Shown here: positions 23,901 to 34,941 of the stretch, in pieces
How positions within the stretch are numbered: the stretch's first letter is position 1
How the letters are laid out: each line of letters opens with the position of its first letter
Source: Pachypanchax playfairii
Lineage: Eukaryota; Chordata; Actinopteri; Cyprinodontiformes; Aplocheilidae
Reading direction: 5' to 3'
Assembly: GCA_006937955.1 (NCBI GenBank)
Contig: SSNP01000050.1
Span: 2,366,037-2,430,036, forward strand
Length of the DNA stretch: 64,000 bases
Program-made: the position numbers and the translations under genes
Notes under the pieces: model-generated
Database searches by the model: none
Told to the model about the DNA's origin: nothing
What the model saw: the letters and a program-made list of their open reading frames with translations, nothing else

Positions 23901-26900
23901 TTAGAAAAACTTGAGGAGGAAGCTATGAACGACTATAAGGACGACTCAAACGATAAGAACAGTGACATCTCCTCAGATAGTTTTACTGATAGAGGTCATG
24001 AGCCCGTCCTCACTAATTACTATGACTCCATCCACTTCACTGATATTTCTGAGGACAGGAGAGACTCCCTGTCCATCTCTACCCCACAGGATCGGTTCCG
24101 AGAGAAAGAGAGGCATCGACATTCCTCATCCTCGTCATCCAAAAAGAGCCACGACAAGGAGAGGGAAAAAGTCAAAAAGGACAAAGGAGACAAACGGGAC
24201 AAAGCAGGAGAGAACAGAGAGTCCTACAACCGTAGAGAGAGTCTACCTTTTGAGAAAGAGCCGATGCCTTTAGAAGCAGATCCTTATACATTCCCATTCG
24301 GAGGGAAGGGAGACGGTGATGATGACTTTGATAAAACATTGGAGTTTGAAAAAGAGATGTCTAAAAAAGACAAAGAGAAAGCAACTGGTATCATTAGTGA
24401 CAGGATAAAGGACAAAAAGAAAAAGGAGAAACACAAAGACAAACTAAAAGATGAGAAGAATAAATACATGGACAACTTTGGGCCATTTAAACACTCCAGA
24501 GACGACATGAAGTCGGGGCTGAAAGACAGCCCTCAGATATCTGTTCTGAAGGACAGATCAAAAGAGCAAAGTCCAAAATTTGAATCCAAAAAAGACAGAA
24601 ATCGAGACACATTGGACAAAGACAACAGAATGGATCATGGAAAATCTAAAAGTGAAAATGAAAAGCTCACGCAGTCCAAAGACGCACTGCGCAAAGATAC
24701 TCGTCCGCGTGAAAAACTATTGGTGGATGATGATGATTATCAGATGACCAGTTTTGGTCAGATGTTAAGCCTCAAAGATCAGGAAATTGGAGCTCGTCTT
24801 AAGAAACAAAAAGAAAAGATGAAGCAGATGGAGAGGCTGAGACCCAAAACAGGTGACCCTAAACTCAAAGACAAAGCCAAGTCCACAGAGGAGGTGCGGA
24901 AAAACCGCAATGAGCTTTCATCGAAGAAGTCGAACAGCTTGGAGTCTGGTCTAAAGGAAAAGAAACTGAAGGATGTGAGCCTCTCAACTCAGATAATGTC
25001 TCCAGGGAGGAAGTTCCAGCCTAGTGACAGTCAGAACTCTAAGGATTGGATGGCAGGCCACCAAATGAAAGAGAACCTCCCTGCTTCTCCCAGACCAGAC
25101 CAGAACAGGCCGACTGGTGTCCCCACTCCAACATCAGTCATTTCCTGCCCAAGCTTTGAGGAAGTCATGCAGACTCCACGTACCCCATCTTGCAGTCCTG
25201 AAGATTACCCTGACATTATTCTGGATGGGCTGGACTGTCAGAACTCATCAGCCATGACCATGTCGATGAATGCGTGCTCCCTGTCCTTCTTTGATAGGTA
25301 AAGTACTTAAACATCCTATTGCACTATTGATTGTTTATTTAGTTTGGCAGTTATTCTAATGTCTTCAATCTCTTCTTCTCAACAGGTACTCAAGTTCCCA
25401 GAGTTTCCAGGATGGCACCTGTCCTACTCCTGCAAAAAACCTCCAACTACCACTCGTCAGCCGCTCTGTATCACCTGATGTCCGCAGGCCTTTGGAGAAT
25501 GAATTCAAAACTGATTCGGACAAGTGTCATCGAAAGCAGAGTGATTCCGTAGCTGATTTTGATTTGTTGTCTTCCTCCCAGTCCCTGGAGGACAAACCAA
25601 TAACAGTGACCAGGTTGTCATCACCCTATTTCTCTCCAATGAGGATGTTGTCTCCTCGCAGGGAGCCTCTCCATCCAACATCAGATGTGTCAGCTTCTCT
25701 TGGTATAACGGAGGGTCATGAACACCTTCCTGAGAATGTGTACAACAGTTTCTTGCCCAAACCTTCTACACCAGTTCACAGACCGGATCCCCAGGAACCA
25801 TGCTTTGATATTGCAGCACCACCAACTCCAGCTCCTGCTGCTTTACCACCCCTGGATATAGATGACATCTCAGAGCCACAGCACAGTGAGCCAAATCTGA
25901 TCCTCTCAAATCTGCCTTGTGTCACAGAAGAACAGGAGCGAGATGATGAGGATGAAGAAGAGGACAGGGAGGAGGAAGAAGCTGATAATAATGAAAGAGC
26001 TGATAGAGATCATTGTGAAGTGGAAGAACCAGAACAAACGAGAGACCCATGTTCTTTCTCACCTCAAATTGAGGACCCTCTCAGGAAAAGCTGGCCTGCA
26101 GAGTCTCCAAACCGGCACGAGCCAGATGTCCACCAGCTGTCTCCGACACTTTCTGTGACTGATCATGGAGACAACTGTTACGATGACAACCTGGGCTGGA
26201 ACCACGATATTGACCTTAAAGCAGCTCATGGGGAGATTGAGGCTGCTGTCTCTAAAATAACCAGCCCTTACTCTCACTCCGACAGCGACATGCAACATCT
26301 GTCTGGACACCCACCTGTTTCCTATGAAACCTGGAATAGGTGGCACAAAGAGGACATAGAGGACTCAGATGAGCAGAAGGAGGCTGTGGCTGACATCCCG
26401 TCTCCTGAGAGGCCTGATACAACTATGGATGAGGAACCAGACTATTTAAATACCTCATCGTCCTCTAATAGACTGGATTCTTTCTTCCATGACTGCAACA
26501 AGCCTGTCTTAGAGGATGGGCACCAGATGGATACAGACTGCGTGGAACCTGACAGCAGATCGAACACACACAGCTTCAGTGCTACACCTGATGTTCACAT
26601 GGCTCCAGCTGTGGGCCCTGAGCCTGTGGTGCCTTGGGCAGATCCATTCTCAGCTGAATCAGATGAACTTGATGACCTCGGGCCGTTTTCTCTGCCTGAG
26701 CTACCGTTACCAGACAAGTCGGAAGAAGCTGAGCCTCGAGAACCTGAACTAGTTGAACACAACAAGTCCATGCCAACCCACATTAGGCACACCATCTCAG
26801 ACGGAGAAGAGCCAGACATAATGGAGGTAGACTTAACGACCCTGGATAAGAATTCATGCCCCTCTGGAGGTCTCGGTTTAGGGGAAACTGCTGGGCATGA

Positions 26901-29900
26901 TTTTGTTGTACCATCACCACACACCACTTTCCAGCAGGAGTTGGACCCCGAGCCTCAAAGTGTGCCCACCAACAGCTCTTTGTCTCTTAATCATCAACAT
27001 AGCAGTATTTTAGATAGACCGTTAACCTACGGAGTACACGAGGAGTCTGATCCCAACATGCCATATTCACCTGTAAAACCAGATGTCAGTCAGCAACATC
27101 ACATATCACAGATCCATTCCTTCACCGAGTCGATGCCGATAACTCTGGATTCAGCATCTGCTGCAAAACCAGAGGTGAGGCACGGAGAAACATCTGAAAC
27201 AATATTAGACACTGTGTCATGCAGTCCTCTTCCTCATCTCTCAGTGGCAGTCACTCTCTCCAGCACAGTGGAACTACCAGACTCTCAGGAACCCCCCTCC
27301 AAGCTTACATCAGTCCCTCCAGTAACTGTGCCCACAACTGTAGATATCCCCAAGAAAGTGGAGGAAATCCCACAAAGGATAACTCGCAATCGCGCCAAGA
27401 ACAATCCCTCTGTTGCTTCTGTCCTTCCTACCTCCAGCATTATAACCTCATCACCTGCTGCCACCTCCGTGACAACCAGTCAGTCAGTGAGCATTAACAC
27501 AACTCCTGCAAGAACCCCGACACCTACCTCTGTGTCTTCCTTCCCATCTCTTAAGAAAGAAAAAGACTCTGGTGTTTCTACTCCTGCATCTAATTCAGTG
27601 TCTGTACCATCTAATGTGACGACTTCTGCATCAGTGGTTCTCAGTAAGACAACCAAAGGTCGGCCTCTCTCTGTGGAGGATGAGGACACTCAGACCCAGC
27701 ACCCACGGAAGAGAAAATTTCATCGATCAACTGGGCAACAAGTCCAGGTTCAGCTGGTAAACACAGCCATGCAGCAGACCAGGGAAATGATCCAACAGAC
27801 CTTAGCTGTTGTTGTCAACGCCATCAAGCTGGATGAGATTGAGCCTTATCACAGTGACAGGTCCAACCCTTACTTTGAGTACCTGCAGATCAGGAAGAAG
27901 ATTGAAGAGAAGAGGAAGATTCTGTGCTACATCACCCCTCAGGCCCCACAGTGTTACGCTGAGTATGTCACCTACACTGGCTCTTACCTGCTGGATGGGA
28001 AACCTCTCAGCAAGCTTCATATCCCTGTGGTGAGTTTTGCTGCTTTTACATTATTCAGCTAACGATGAAAAAGTTAAGACATTATGAGTGGGGGGGTGCA
28101 TTCAGATCAGATGGTACGGAGTTAGAACACAAGAACAAATCATGTGCAAATGTTTTGCTTGTTCCTGAGTGACCAGAGAAATATCCAGGGAGTGTTTAGG
28201 GTTTAATGCAGTTCTGTATTTCAGCATCAAACAACCATTAATGTCTTTATATTCTGCTTCCAAGGAGCCCGACTTTCTTATGCTCTTTTAAGTTGTCTTG
28301 AGAAAACCTGAAGAAGTTTTGATCAAGGTCTTTCAGAATGTCTGGCTGCTTGAAGGTAAAACATAAAGAAATGACCTTTGTGAGGTCTCGTATCTTTGAA
28401 GTTATCAGAGAAAAGCCCTGGCGTTACTTTCACTGAAGTGAGGTGAAAACACTGCAACTTAAAAGAGAATTTAGCTCATCCAAGAACTGCAACTCTGCAG
28501 TAATTACCTCCACGAGCACTTCAGGTTAGGATCAAGACAGTTTGATGTTTTGGAGAAAGTAGCAACAAGTAGAACCAACCTAACATAACTCATCTCTCTA
28601 ATAGCTGTTTGAAATGATCGTCTTTTTGTTGCAATTGTACACACAGATCCCTCAGACCTCCACATTGTTTTCATAGAGTGCAATTAGACTTGTTTTTATG
28701 GGAAATGGTCCTGCACTGGTTCACCACCAGCACAGCATAGACACAGTATCATAAAGAGTTCAAAGCTAAGCACACACTGCATCATATGTGAAATTACCTG
28801 ATGATATTTGTTTCTGTATGATGTTGAGCTGGTGTGTAAAGCTCCATTGTGTTTGGCTCATCAGATCGCCCCGCCTCCATCACTGTCCGAACCTTTGAAG
28901 GAGCTCTTCAGGCAACAGGAAGCAGTAAGAGGCAAACTCAGGTTGCAGCACAGCATCGAGCGGGTAAGAGAACTAGTATCAAGACATTTGTGTTTCATAT
29001 CTTTTATTACCCGGGATTATACTCTGCTGAAATCACTCATTCAGCCACATATATATGAAGTAAATTACATTAACACTCCTTTGATGAAAGATCAAAGCAC
29101 TTTCATCCAAATTTGAGTGAAATCCTCTTTTGAGCCAGAGTGAAAAACAGACTCAAATTTGTATCCTTCTCTGTCTAATGAAGGCACAGCATTTTTTTTT
29201 TTTGTAAAACATGCATTTACAGCTGCATGTGATTAAAACCCTGATCTGTTTACCAGTCATCCCGACATTCTGCTTTTAACTAACAATTTGTTTTTCTGTG
29301 TTTTGTTTGCTGTTTACAGGAGAAACTGATTGTTTCATGTGAGCAGGAAGTTTTACGGGTTCACTGCAGAGCGGCCAGAACAATAGCCAATCAGGCTGTA
29401 CCATTCAGTGCCTGTACCATGCTGTTAGACTCTGAAGTGTACAATATGCCATCAGAGAGTCAGGTAGGAGATGCATTACTGAAGTCAGAGGTCAGCAGCC
29501 ACTCATTACCCAATACTTTGTTTAGTCCAGATTGTAACTTGTCTTCTGTTGACAGGGTGATGAAAACAAATCAGTGAGAGATCGATTCAATGCACGTCAG
29601 TTCATTTCCTGGATTCAAGACGTGGACGATAAATATGACCGTATGAAGGTAGTTTGAGTCTTTAGTGATTAACTTCATATTTTAAAGTTATGTAAAGCAA
29701 TCAGTGCCATAATGTGTTTACAAATGAAGATTTGTACTCTGCTTTTTTTCTCCTTCAGACTTGTTTGTTGATGCGACAGCAGCACGAGGCGGCAGCCCTC
29801 AATGCGGTGCAAAGGATGGAGTGGCAGTTAAAGGTCCAGGAACTGGATCCAGCAGTGCACAAGTCCCTCTGCGTCAACGAAGTGCCATCCTTCTACGTGC

Positions 29901-29944
29901 CGATGGTCGATGTCAACGACGACTTCGTCCTGCTGCCCGCGTGA
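4628..29944 (+). CDS. ankrd11: Ankyrin repeat domain protein 11 (chromatin regulator), 12 coding exons
   Basis: Coding exons: 4628-4714, 7884-8016, 18611-18775, 19829-20029, 20129-20271, 20611-20758, 20860-25297, 25386-28029, 28865-28963, 29320-29463, 29556-29648, 29759-29944. They sum to 8,481 nt, or 2,826 residues; human ANKRD11 has 2,663. The start MPKGGGSKTP and the end DDFVLLPA match the vertebrate family. A basic stretch (PERKRIKKEP) in exon 3 may be an NLS. Ankyrin repeats run from about residue 163 to 290 (GETRLHRAA, GWTALHEACN, DDTPLHDASN, GETPLKVA). The two giant exons encode a Lys/Glu/Asp/Ser-rich low-complexity region with acidic and poly-Ser tracts. The conserved C-terminal region begins near HPRKRKFHRSTGQ in the second giant exon. 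In mammals the protein is nuclear, binds p160 coactivators and HDACs, and is the KBG syndrome gene. ANKRD12 is the main alternative; the C-terminus, length and neighbours favour ANKRD11. Identity is very secure, and splice sites are well supported by phase. Confidence 0.97.
4735..4769. repeat. CA microsatellite
   Basis: A CA dinucleotide run just downstream of the ankrd11 exon-1 donor (4715). Confidence 0.9.
5294..5756. mobile_element. hAT-like MITE with imperfect 8-bp target duplication
   Basis: Terminal inverted repeats are TAGGGCTGGGCGATA at the left and its near-complement TATCGCCCAGGCCTA at the right. Flanking 8-mers GTGGAATG (5286-5293) and GTAGAATG (5757-5764) differ at one base, as expected for an ageing hAT target-site duplication. 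The interior is AT-rich with no transposase. Confidence 0.7.
6908..6937. repeat. GA microsatellite
   Basis: A GA/GAGAGG dinucleotide run inside ankrd11 coding intron 1. Confidence 0.85.
10661..10706. repeat. TG run followed by a poly-G tract
   Basis: A TG dinucleotide tract passes directly into about 15 G just before repeat copy A. Confidence 0.9.
10704..10989 (+). repeat. Interspersed GGTTAGG-rich repeat, copy A
   Basis: The unit carries GGGGACC blocks and GGGTTAGGGGTTAGG motifs and is flanked on both sides by TG/CA microsatellites. Its reverse complement recurs at 54641-54930 with very few differences seen by eye. It has no coding content and no terminal inverted repeats that I could define. 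The family name is not known to me. Confidence 0.8.
10999..11049. repeat. TG microsatellite
   Basis: A TG/CG dinucleotide tract at the downstream edge of repeat copy A. Confidence 0.9.
11836..11970. promoter_or_regulatory. Possible intronic bidirectional start region
   Basis: On the minus strand an ATG with good context (AACATGG, 11961-11959) opens five codons (MAESP) that run straight into a consensus donor GTAAGT at 11946-11941. On the plus strand ATG 11846 (ACCATGT) opens a 21-residue ORF. The surroundings are richer in CpG than the rest of the intron. This could be a small gene or lncRNA promoter, or the front of a decayed transposon. Neither exon was linked to a downstream partner. Confidence 0.25.
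12428..12515. repeat. Fragment of a hAT-like repeat end
   Basis: The sequence resembles the common teleost terminus GGCTGTGCGATTATGGC, followed by AT-rich ATCATAATC repeats. No matching opposite end or target duplication was located, so it is probably a solo remnant. Confidence 0.3.
13728..15280 (+). mobile_element. Tc1-like transposon relic interrupted by a Harbinger-like MITE
   Basis: The left end carries AAAAGTATTTGCCCCCTT and the right end GAGGGTAAATACTTT, the usual termini of a teleost Tc1 group. Transposase fragments occur in plus orientation: DDE-region text near 13990-14090 and a DRDPKHTNK block near 14831-14860. Several stops and frameshifts are present. The copy is split by the element at 14141-14731. 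Confidence 0.65.
14141..14731. mobile_element. PIF/Harbinger-like MITE inserted in the Tc1 relic
   Basis: Perfect terminal inverted repeats CGCCGGGCTCACACTGC and GCAGTGTGAGCCCGGCG are flanked on both sides by TTA (14138-14140 and 14732-14734). The 3-bp TWA duplication is typical of PIF/Harbinger. The interior is GC-rich, unlike its surroundings, and has no transposase. Confidence 0.7.
17870..17936. repeat. TA microsatellite
   Basis: About 33 uninterrupted TA units. They create artificial Tyr-Ile reading frames on both strands. Confidence 0.97.
18776..20859 (+). other. ankrd11 introns around the ankyrin exons
   Basis: The introns 18776-19828, 20030-20128, 20272-20610 and 20759-20859 separate the exons that encode the ankyrin repeats. 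They are AT-rich and I see no further gene, repeat array or RNA in them. Confidence 0.7.
28030..29758 (+). other. ankrd11 introns among the last five exons
   Basis: The introns 28030-28864, 28964-29319, 29464-29555 and 29649-29758 separate short exons of the conserved C-terminal region. Nothing else was recognised in them. Confidence 0.75.
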
Positions 29945-32900
29945 CACACTGGTGCTCACAAACCGAGATAAAACTCCATCTGAGTCACTTCTTCTTTAAG
30001 AGACTTCGTCGAACCGAACGAATGGAAAGGGCTAGCAAGTTCAAAAGAGGAGTTTCTACAGGAAAAAAAATCTTTAGAAAAAGAGTCGGTTGAAAAACTT
30101 GCTCTTCGTTCCCTTCCGTGAAGAAGGAGACAGGTTTTTACTGGAGGAAAAGAAATCACACAACTTGCACTTTCACTCTCAAAGTTTTTATGCTTTTGTT
30201 TGATCAGAGTGCGAGAAGCAGAAACAGTTTTTGCTTTGAGGCTCTGGTGCCGAGACTCAACTCCTCAGTGCTTCGTTATGGTGAGATGGGGGACAGAGAT
30301 TTATTTTCTGCTTTGGTTTTTGCCCCCCCCGCTTCAATACCTGATGTCACTGGAGGGATACGAGAGAGGAGCTCTCCCAGCAGCCTGGTGCCTGTCCAGA
30401 GGGAGGCCTGAGGAGACGCCGCCTCTGATGACCGGGAGATCAAGTCCAGTTCTGACCCAGAGGAAGTGAAAGGAGCCACGTCACATCACGTGGATCTTTA
30501 AAAGCGACAGGCTACAAAACCGTTTATTGACAGGATGCCCTCTCTGTTCGTACTGCACAGCGAAGCAGCGGTGTCACAAATCCTGCAGTGAGCCGAACAC
30601 CGTAGAGAGGTTAAGATGTGTGTGATCGTCAGCGCCGGTGTCTGAGAGGAAGACTGAACTTCAGCTTCTCAGCCTGGCTGAGCAGAACAGGATGAGCACA
30701 GATACCTGAGGACAGACCGGAGTGTTCCTCAGTGACTCTGCTTGCTCCCACACAAACACATCAGACCGCCATGGACTGCAAAAACACCACGGGACAACCA
30801 GAACAAACAAACAAACAAACCTAACGAATGTTGATGTTCAGAGAGACTTTTGAGAAATTGTGGTTTGGCAGGAAAAGAGAAATATTGTTTTTGTCTATTT
30901 CTTTACTTGGGCATTTCATTGTTTCTGAGGAAGTGACTTGAAACACTACAGAGCCAATATTAGTTTAATGGAAAAAAAACTACAGAAAACTGAAAAAAAA
31001 AAGTTGTATTCCGTAAATTATGTACAGTTTTATATTCGTTAACCAAGTATTCTTGCTGCCTTCTAGATAATTTATTTTGCCACACATTACTGCACAGTTG
31101 TAAATAACCTATGTACTGTAATATCACTCAGTTAAGTGTAAAGAAAAAAAAAAACAAAATGAAATAATTATCTTTTTATGTACAGTTCACTTTTGGGCAG
31201 CACTTTCCCCCCTCTCATATCCAATGGGCCAAAACGTGTACACGGTTCTGTCAGTATTTGAAAGACTCCAGTGCACAGTTGTGTAAACCCGTCATAGTTT
31301 CACTCGAGTCACTGCAACACAAAACAGCTGACAGACAAGAGTTGTGGATGAAACGGGCCTTCAGCAGGCCGACCACTATACAGCCCCTCAGATGTAGCAG
31401 AATGGATGTAGAGGATTTTATTTAAAGAATAACCAGAGGATTATTATTCGTTGCTTTACTACACAATTATATCAGAAAGTTTTTGAACCAAGAAAATGCC
31501 TTTTTCAGTGCGAAAAACAAAAAATACTCATTTTTGGGCAAAGCCACATAGATATATATGGGTAGGATGAAAGAGTCGTCATTCATAAGTAAAACCATTT
31601 TAAGTGTCTTTTTGTTGTTTTTAATTTACAAATGATTCTTTACCACCACGAAACGTCAAGACTCGGGTCTTCCCGCTACTCGCCCTCGTCTCTCGGCTCA
31701 TCTTTGTGTTTAATTGACTAAAGAGGTGAAACATCTGCTGAGAGGATCCCAACATATCCGTCTGTCTGTCCCTCCTTTATTATTACTAAACAGCTGTTTT
31801 ATTTTGTGCTGTTTCATCTAAAATCACTGGGTTTGGTCAGTGTCTCAGAATCCTCCCGATCCTCGTCTGGTTTCAGCGCGTCACATGGGTGTTTGAATAT
31901 GTTTAAGTTTTATTCCAACCAATAGGATGGTTGAGTTTCCTGACAGTAACGCCAGTATAACATCATGAAACTGTCATCAGGCACAATCAACATTTCGCTC
32001 CAGTCGTGTTTCTCATTTTTAATCCGTGTACAAGAGGATTTTAAACTTTAGCTCACTTCCTCATCGTATTCATTCGCGTGGTGGCGTTTTCCATCTCGTG
32101 TCAGGCCCAACAGGACAGTTATGAGACTTAAATCTTTTTTAAAAATAAACCAAAAAAGTGAAAGATATTTACATGTACAGTGGATGGGAAAGAAACATCA
32201 TTCAGTTTATTGTCATTTTTATTAGAATCCCGTTAAGAAAAGTTAATTTGTCATGATTTGTGTGTCTTTAGTTGTTTTGACACATACGCTGCCCCTCTGT
32301 GTGTGAGAGCGCTTCACGTCTCCTCATGGCTTATTATCTGAAACATGACGTCACTTACACTCAGTCACATTCAGCATGGCCGTGTCTCGTCGATGGTTGT
32401 CGCTGTTACACTGTGCAGACAAAGTGGCTTGATGTATAGTTCTGGATATCTGTGAGAGATAAACACATTTCAGTAAACATATAGATAAAGGTTTTAAAGC
32501 TCTGTGTCCCGTTTCTGTTTAACTGTCAGGTTCATTTAGTTCTTAGAGGTGTTTGTTCACCATGTGTGTGTGTTTCCTTTCATTTTAGCCATGTGTATGT
32601 AGTTTTAAATGTTTCTTTATTTCGTTTTTATTTTGTAGCATGTCAATCACCTTGTTTGTTGAGCAGAATGTATACCGCTAACTATGCCCCCCTTCCCCGA
32701 CCGACACCCTCTCACCATTGTTTACAACACATCAAGAGCGTTTCACGTGTCACGCCGTGTTTTGTTTGGATCTTTAAACGGTTAAAGCCCAACCTTGATT
32801 TGTTCTTGTGCGATCAGTCGTTTCTTTGAACCACAAAGGCTTGAAATGGTGATGGGTGACTCATCCGACCGACAGGCAGACCCCACCCACCCTCTACGAC

Positions 32901-33895
32901 TGCTGCACACAAACACACCAGTACACGTTGATTTACTGATGTTAAAAACATTCAGCCAGCCAGAGGCGAATTTCTACCACAGTCCTTCGATGCACAGTAT
33001 AGAGCACTCGGCCGTGTTGATCCAGATGTTAGCCTGACATCACCTCAGTCAGCAACATATTACCTCTACTCTCCTCACAGTCACTCATAATGTTTATTTT
33101 ACTTTATTTCTTACTGGACATAAATGGACATGATTGCTATTTTTTTTCTTGTATAGAATCACAATTTCAAGCCTTTTTTCATCTTTTTTTAATTAAAATC
33201 GACTGTAGCTGTTTCTTTTTTTTTCCTTTTTTTTTTTTTTAGAAAAATGACTAATTAAAGCATGGAGAACTACTCTTTAAATGGTGAGAATTAACCTATT
33301 TATTATCTTTTTTTTTCCCTGACACCTGTGGTATTTTTTTTAAGTTGAAGTTGGTCTCCGCTGTGTAAATTTTCCTCCTTGTAATGCGTAAAAGAGACAA
33401 ACTGTACATAGCTCTGTAAATAAAACCTCCCAGGACGTTTTGCACCCTCTCTTTGTACTAGTCTGAAAAATTGCGTAGAATGTGGGGTTCTAACAGCAAC
33501 GGGCCGTGTTGCGCTCGCTGCAGGTGATTATGATGTAACAATGTAACATTTTTTTATTTGTACAATGTAGTTTATTTGTGTACATATTGTTGGAGCAGCT
33601 AAAAAGGGGCGGGGAGGGAGGTATTCGAGGGGGTTGTCGACGCTATCGTCAGTGCTGTAACAGAACTTTCAGTACTTTCACCTCCAGCTGTTGTTTATTT
33701 CCTGAAAAAAATTAAAGGAAAAAAAAAAGCAAAAAATGAGAGAAACTGAACATGTGTAGGTTTGGGGGAGGGGACTAAAACAGAAAAGTAAAAATTCTAA
33801 ATTGTTATTTTCTACCGTTGCATGTACAGAGAGCGCGAGAACTGCTGTTGTTCCTCAGAGATTATGTTCGTTAATAAAACTTTAAAATATTAATT
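29945..33895 (+). promoter_or_regulatory. ankrd11: ankrd11 3' UTR with two candidate poly(A) sites
   Basis: The sequence from the TGA at 29942-29944 to the last AATAAA (33873-33878) is unbroken, AT-rich in its distal half and free of conserved ORFs. A proximal AATAAA (33419-33424) overlaps a Pumilio-type element. Further TGTANATA motifs lie at 31099, 33403, 33415 and 33579. A GT-rich stretch follows the distal signal, as expected for cleavage near 33895. An A-rich AATAAA near 32143 could be a minor site. Confidence 0.7.
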
Positions 33896-34941
33896 GACTG
33901 TTCTCTGGTTCTTGTTTCTGTCAGTCACTACCACATCAGATGTTCACAACCAAGTAAATCCTCAAACTTCTTGTCCAGATACTTAAAAGTGGCAGAAAAC
34001 ATTACAACATTTTCAAATATTAAATAAGATTTGAGCTTCCAGTGAAATCTGAGATGTAAAACCTGCTTTGGAGGAGTGATTCAAGAAAAATCTAGTTTTA
34101 AGGGCAGTTTGCAAAAGATTAGTGTCAGACATGTTGATTTGAGAAAAATATTAGATGAGTTATTGTTTCTTTACAAATATTTAGTTGGGATAAGAGGCTG
34201 ATGTCATCACATCTGTATCACAATAGTGATGTTATAAATAAAACTACGTTTACAGGAATTATAAAACAGATTATTTTAGTTTTTCTACAGTCTGCTAAAA
34301 CAGTTGTTTTATGTTCTGAAGGGGAATCAGAACTTTTTGTAATTCTTGTGAAATGTCTGAGCTGAATCCCTTTACCTAAACATCTCAGGCTGAAATTAGG
34401 TAAATAAACTCTAATATCCCACCCTAAAATGTAAAACTGATATTATTTTACTGTGATATCAAAACAAATCTTATTTATCGTTTCACCATCTGCTGTGACA
34501 CGGAGGTCTGAGTCACGCGCGTGTCAAGTTATCACCCCCCCATAAACTCACCTGTCTGTGACTTGATGTTTCCCAGACATGAAGTTAACATGAATCAGCA
34601 GGTGAAAAACTAGATCGATGTATGTGAGCTATTTCTAAAAATAGTTACAGATCCCAGAACAGCTGCTGCGTCACACAGCCAGTAAAAAGAAACAAGTTTA
34701 ATTATTATTTTATCAACATAAAATGAAATGTCAGACTTTTTAAATGTTGTGAGAATTTCAGATTATTTGTTAGTCTCAAACAGGTGTCACAAGTCGCTTC
34801 CCAGACCACGTGCCTTCGCAGACCCCGCCCCCTCGTGTCTCTACCTGCAGCTGTCCCGCAGCTGTCAGAGCGCTCCAGCTCCGTGTGTTTGTTTGTAATA
34901 TGGTTTCGGCTCCGTCAGTCTCAGTAAACTCTGGTCTGCTG
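33896..34941. other. Intergenic gap between ankrd11 and slc22a31
   Basis: About 1 kb lies between the ankrd11 poly(A) region and the slc22a31 start. The last 140 bases are GC-richer with several CpGs and probably hold the slc22a31 promoter and leader. No TATA box in a convincing position was seen. Confidence 0.5.

Noticed and set aside
22246..24273. Several Lys/Arg-rich or Leu/Ser-rich open frames
   Set aside because: They are shadows of the lysine- and serine-rich ankrd11 exon in other frames and on the other strand.
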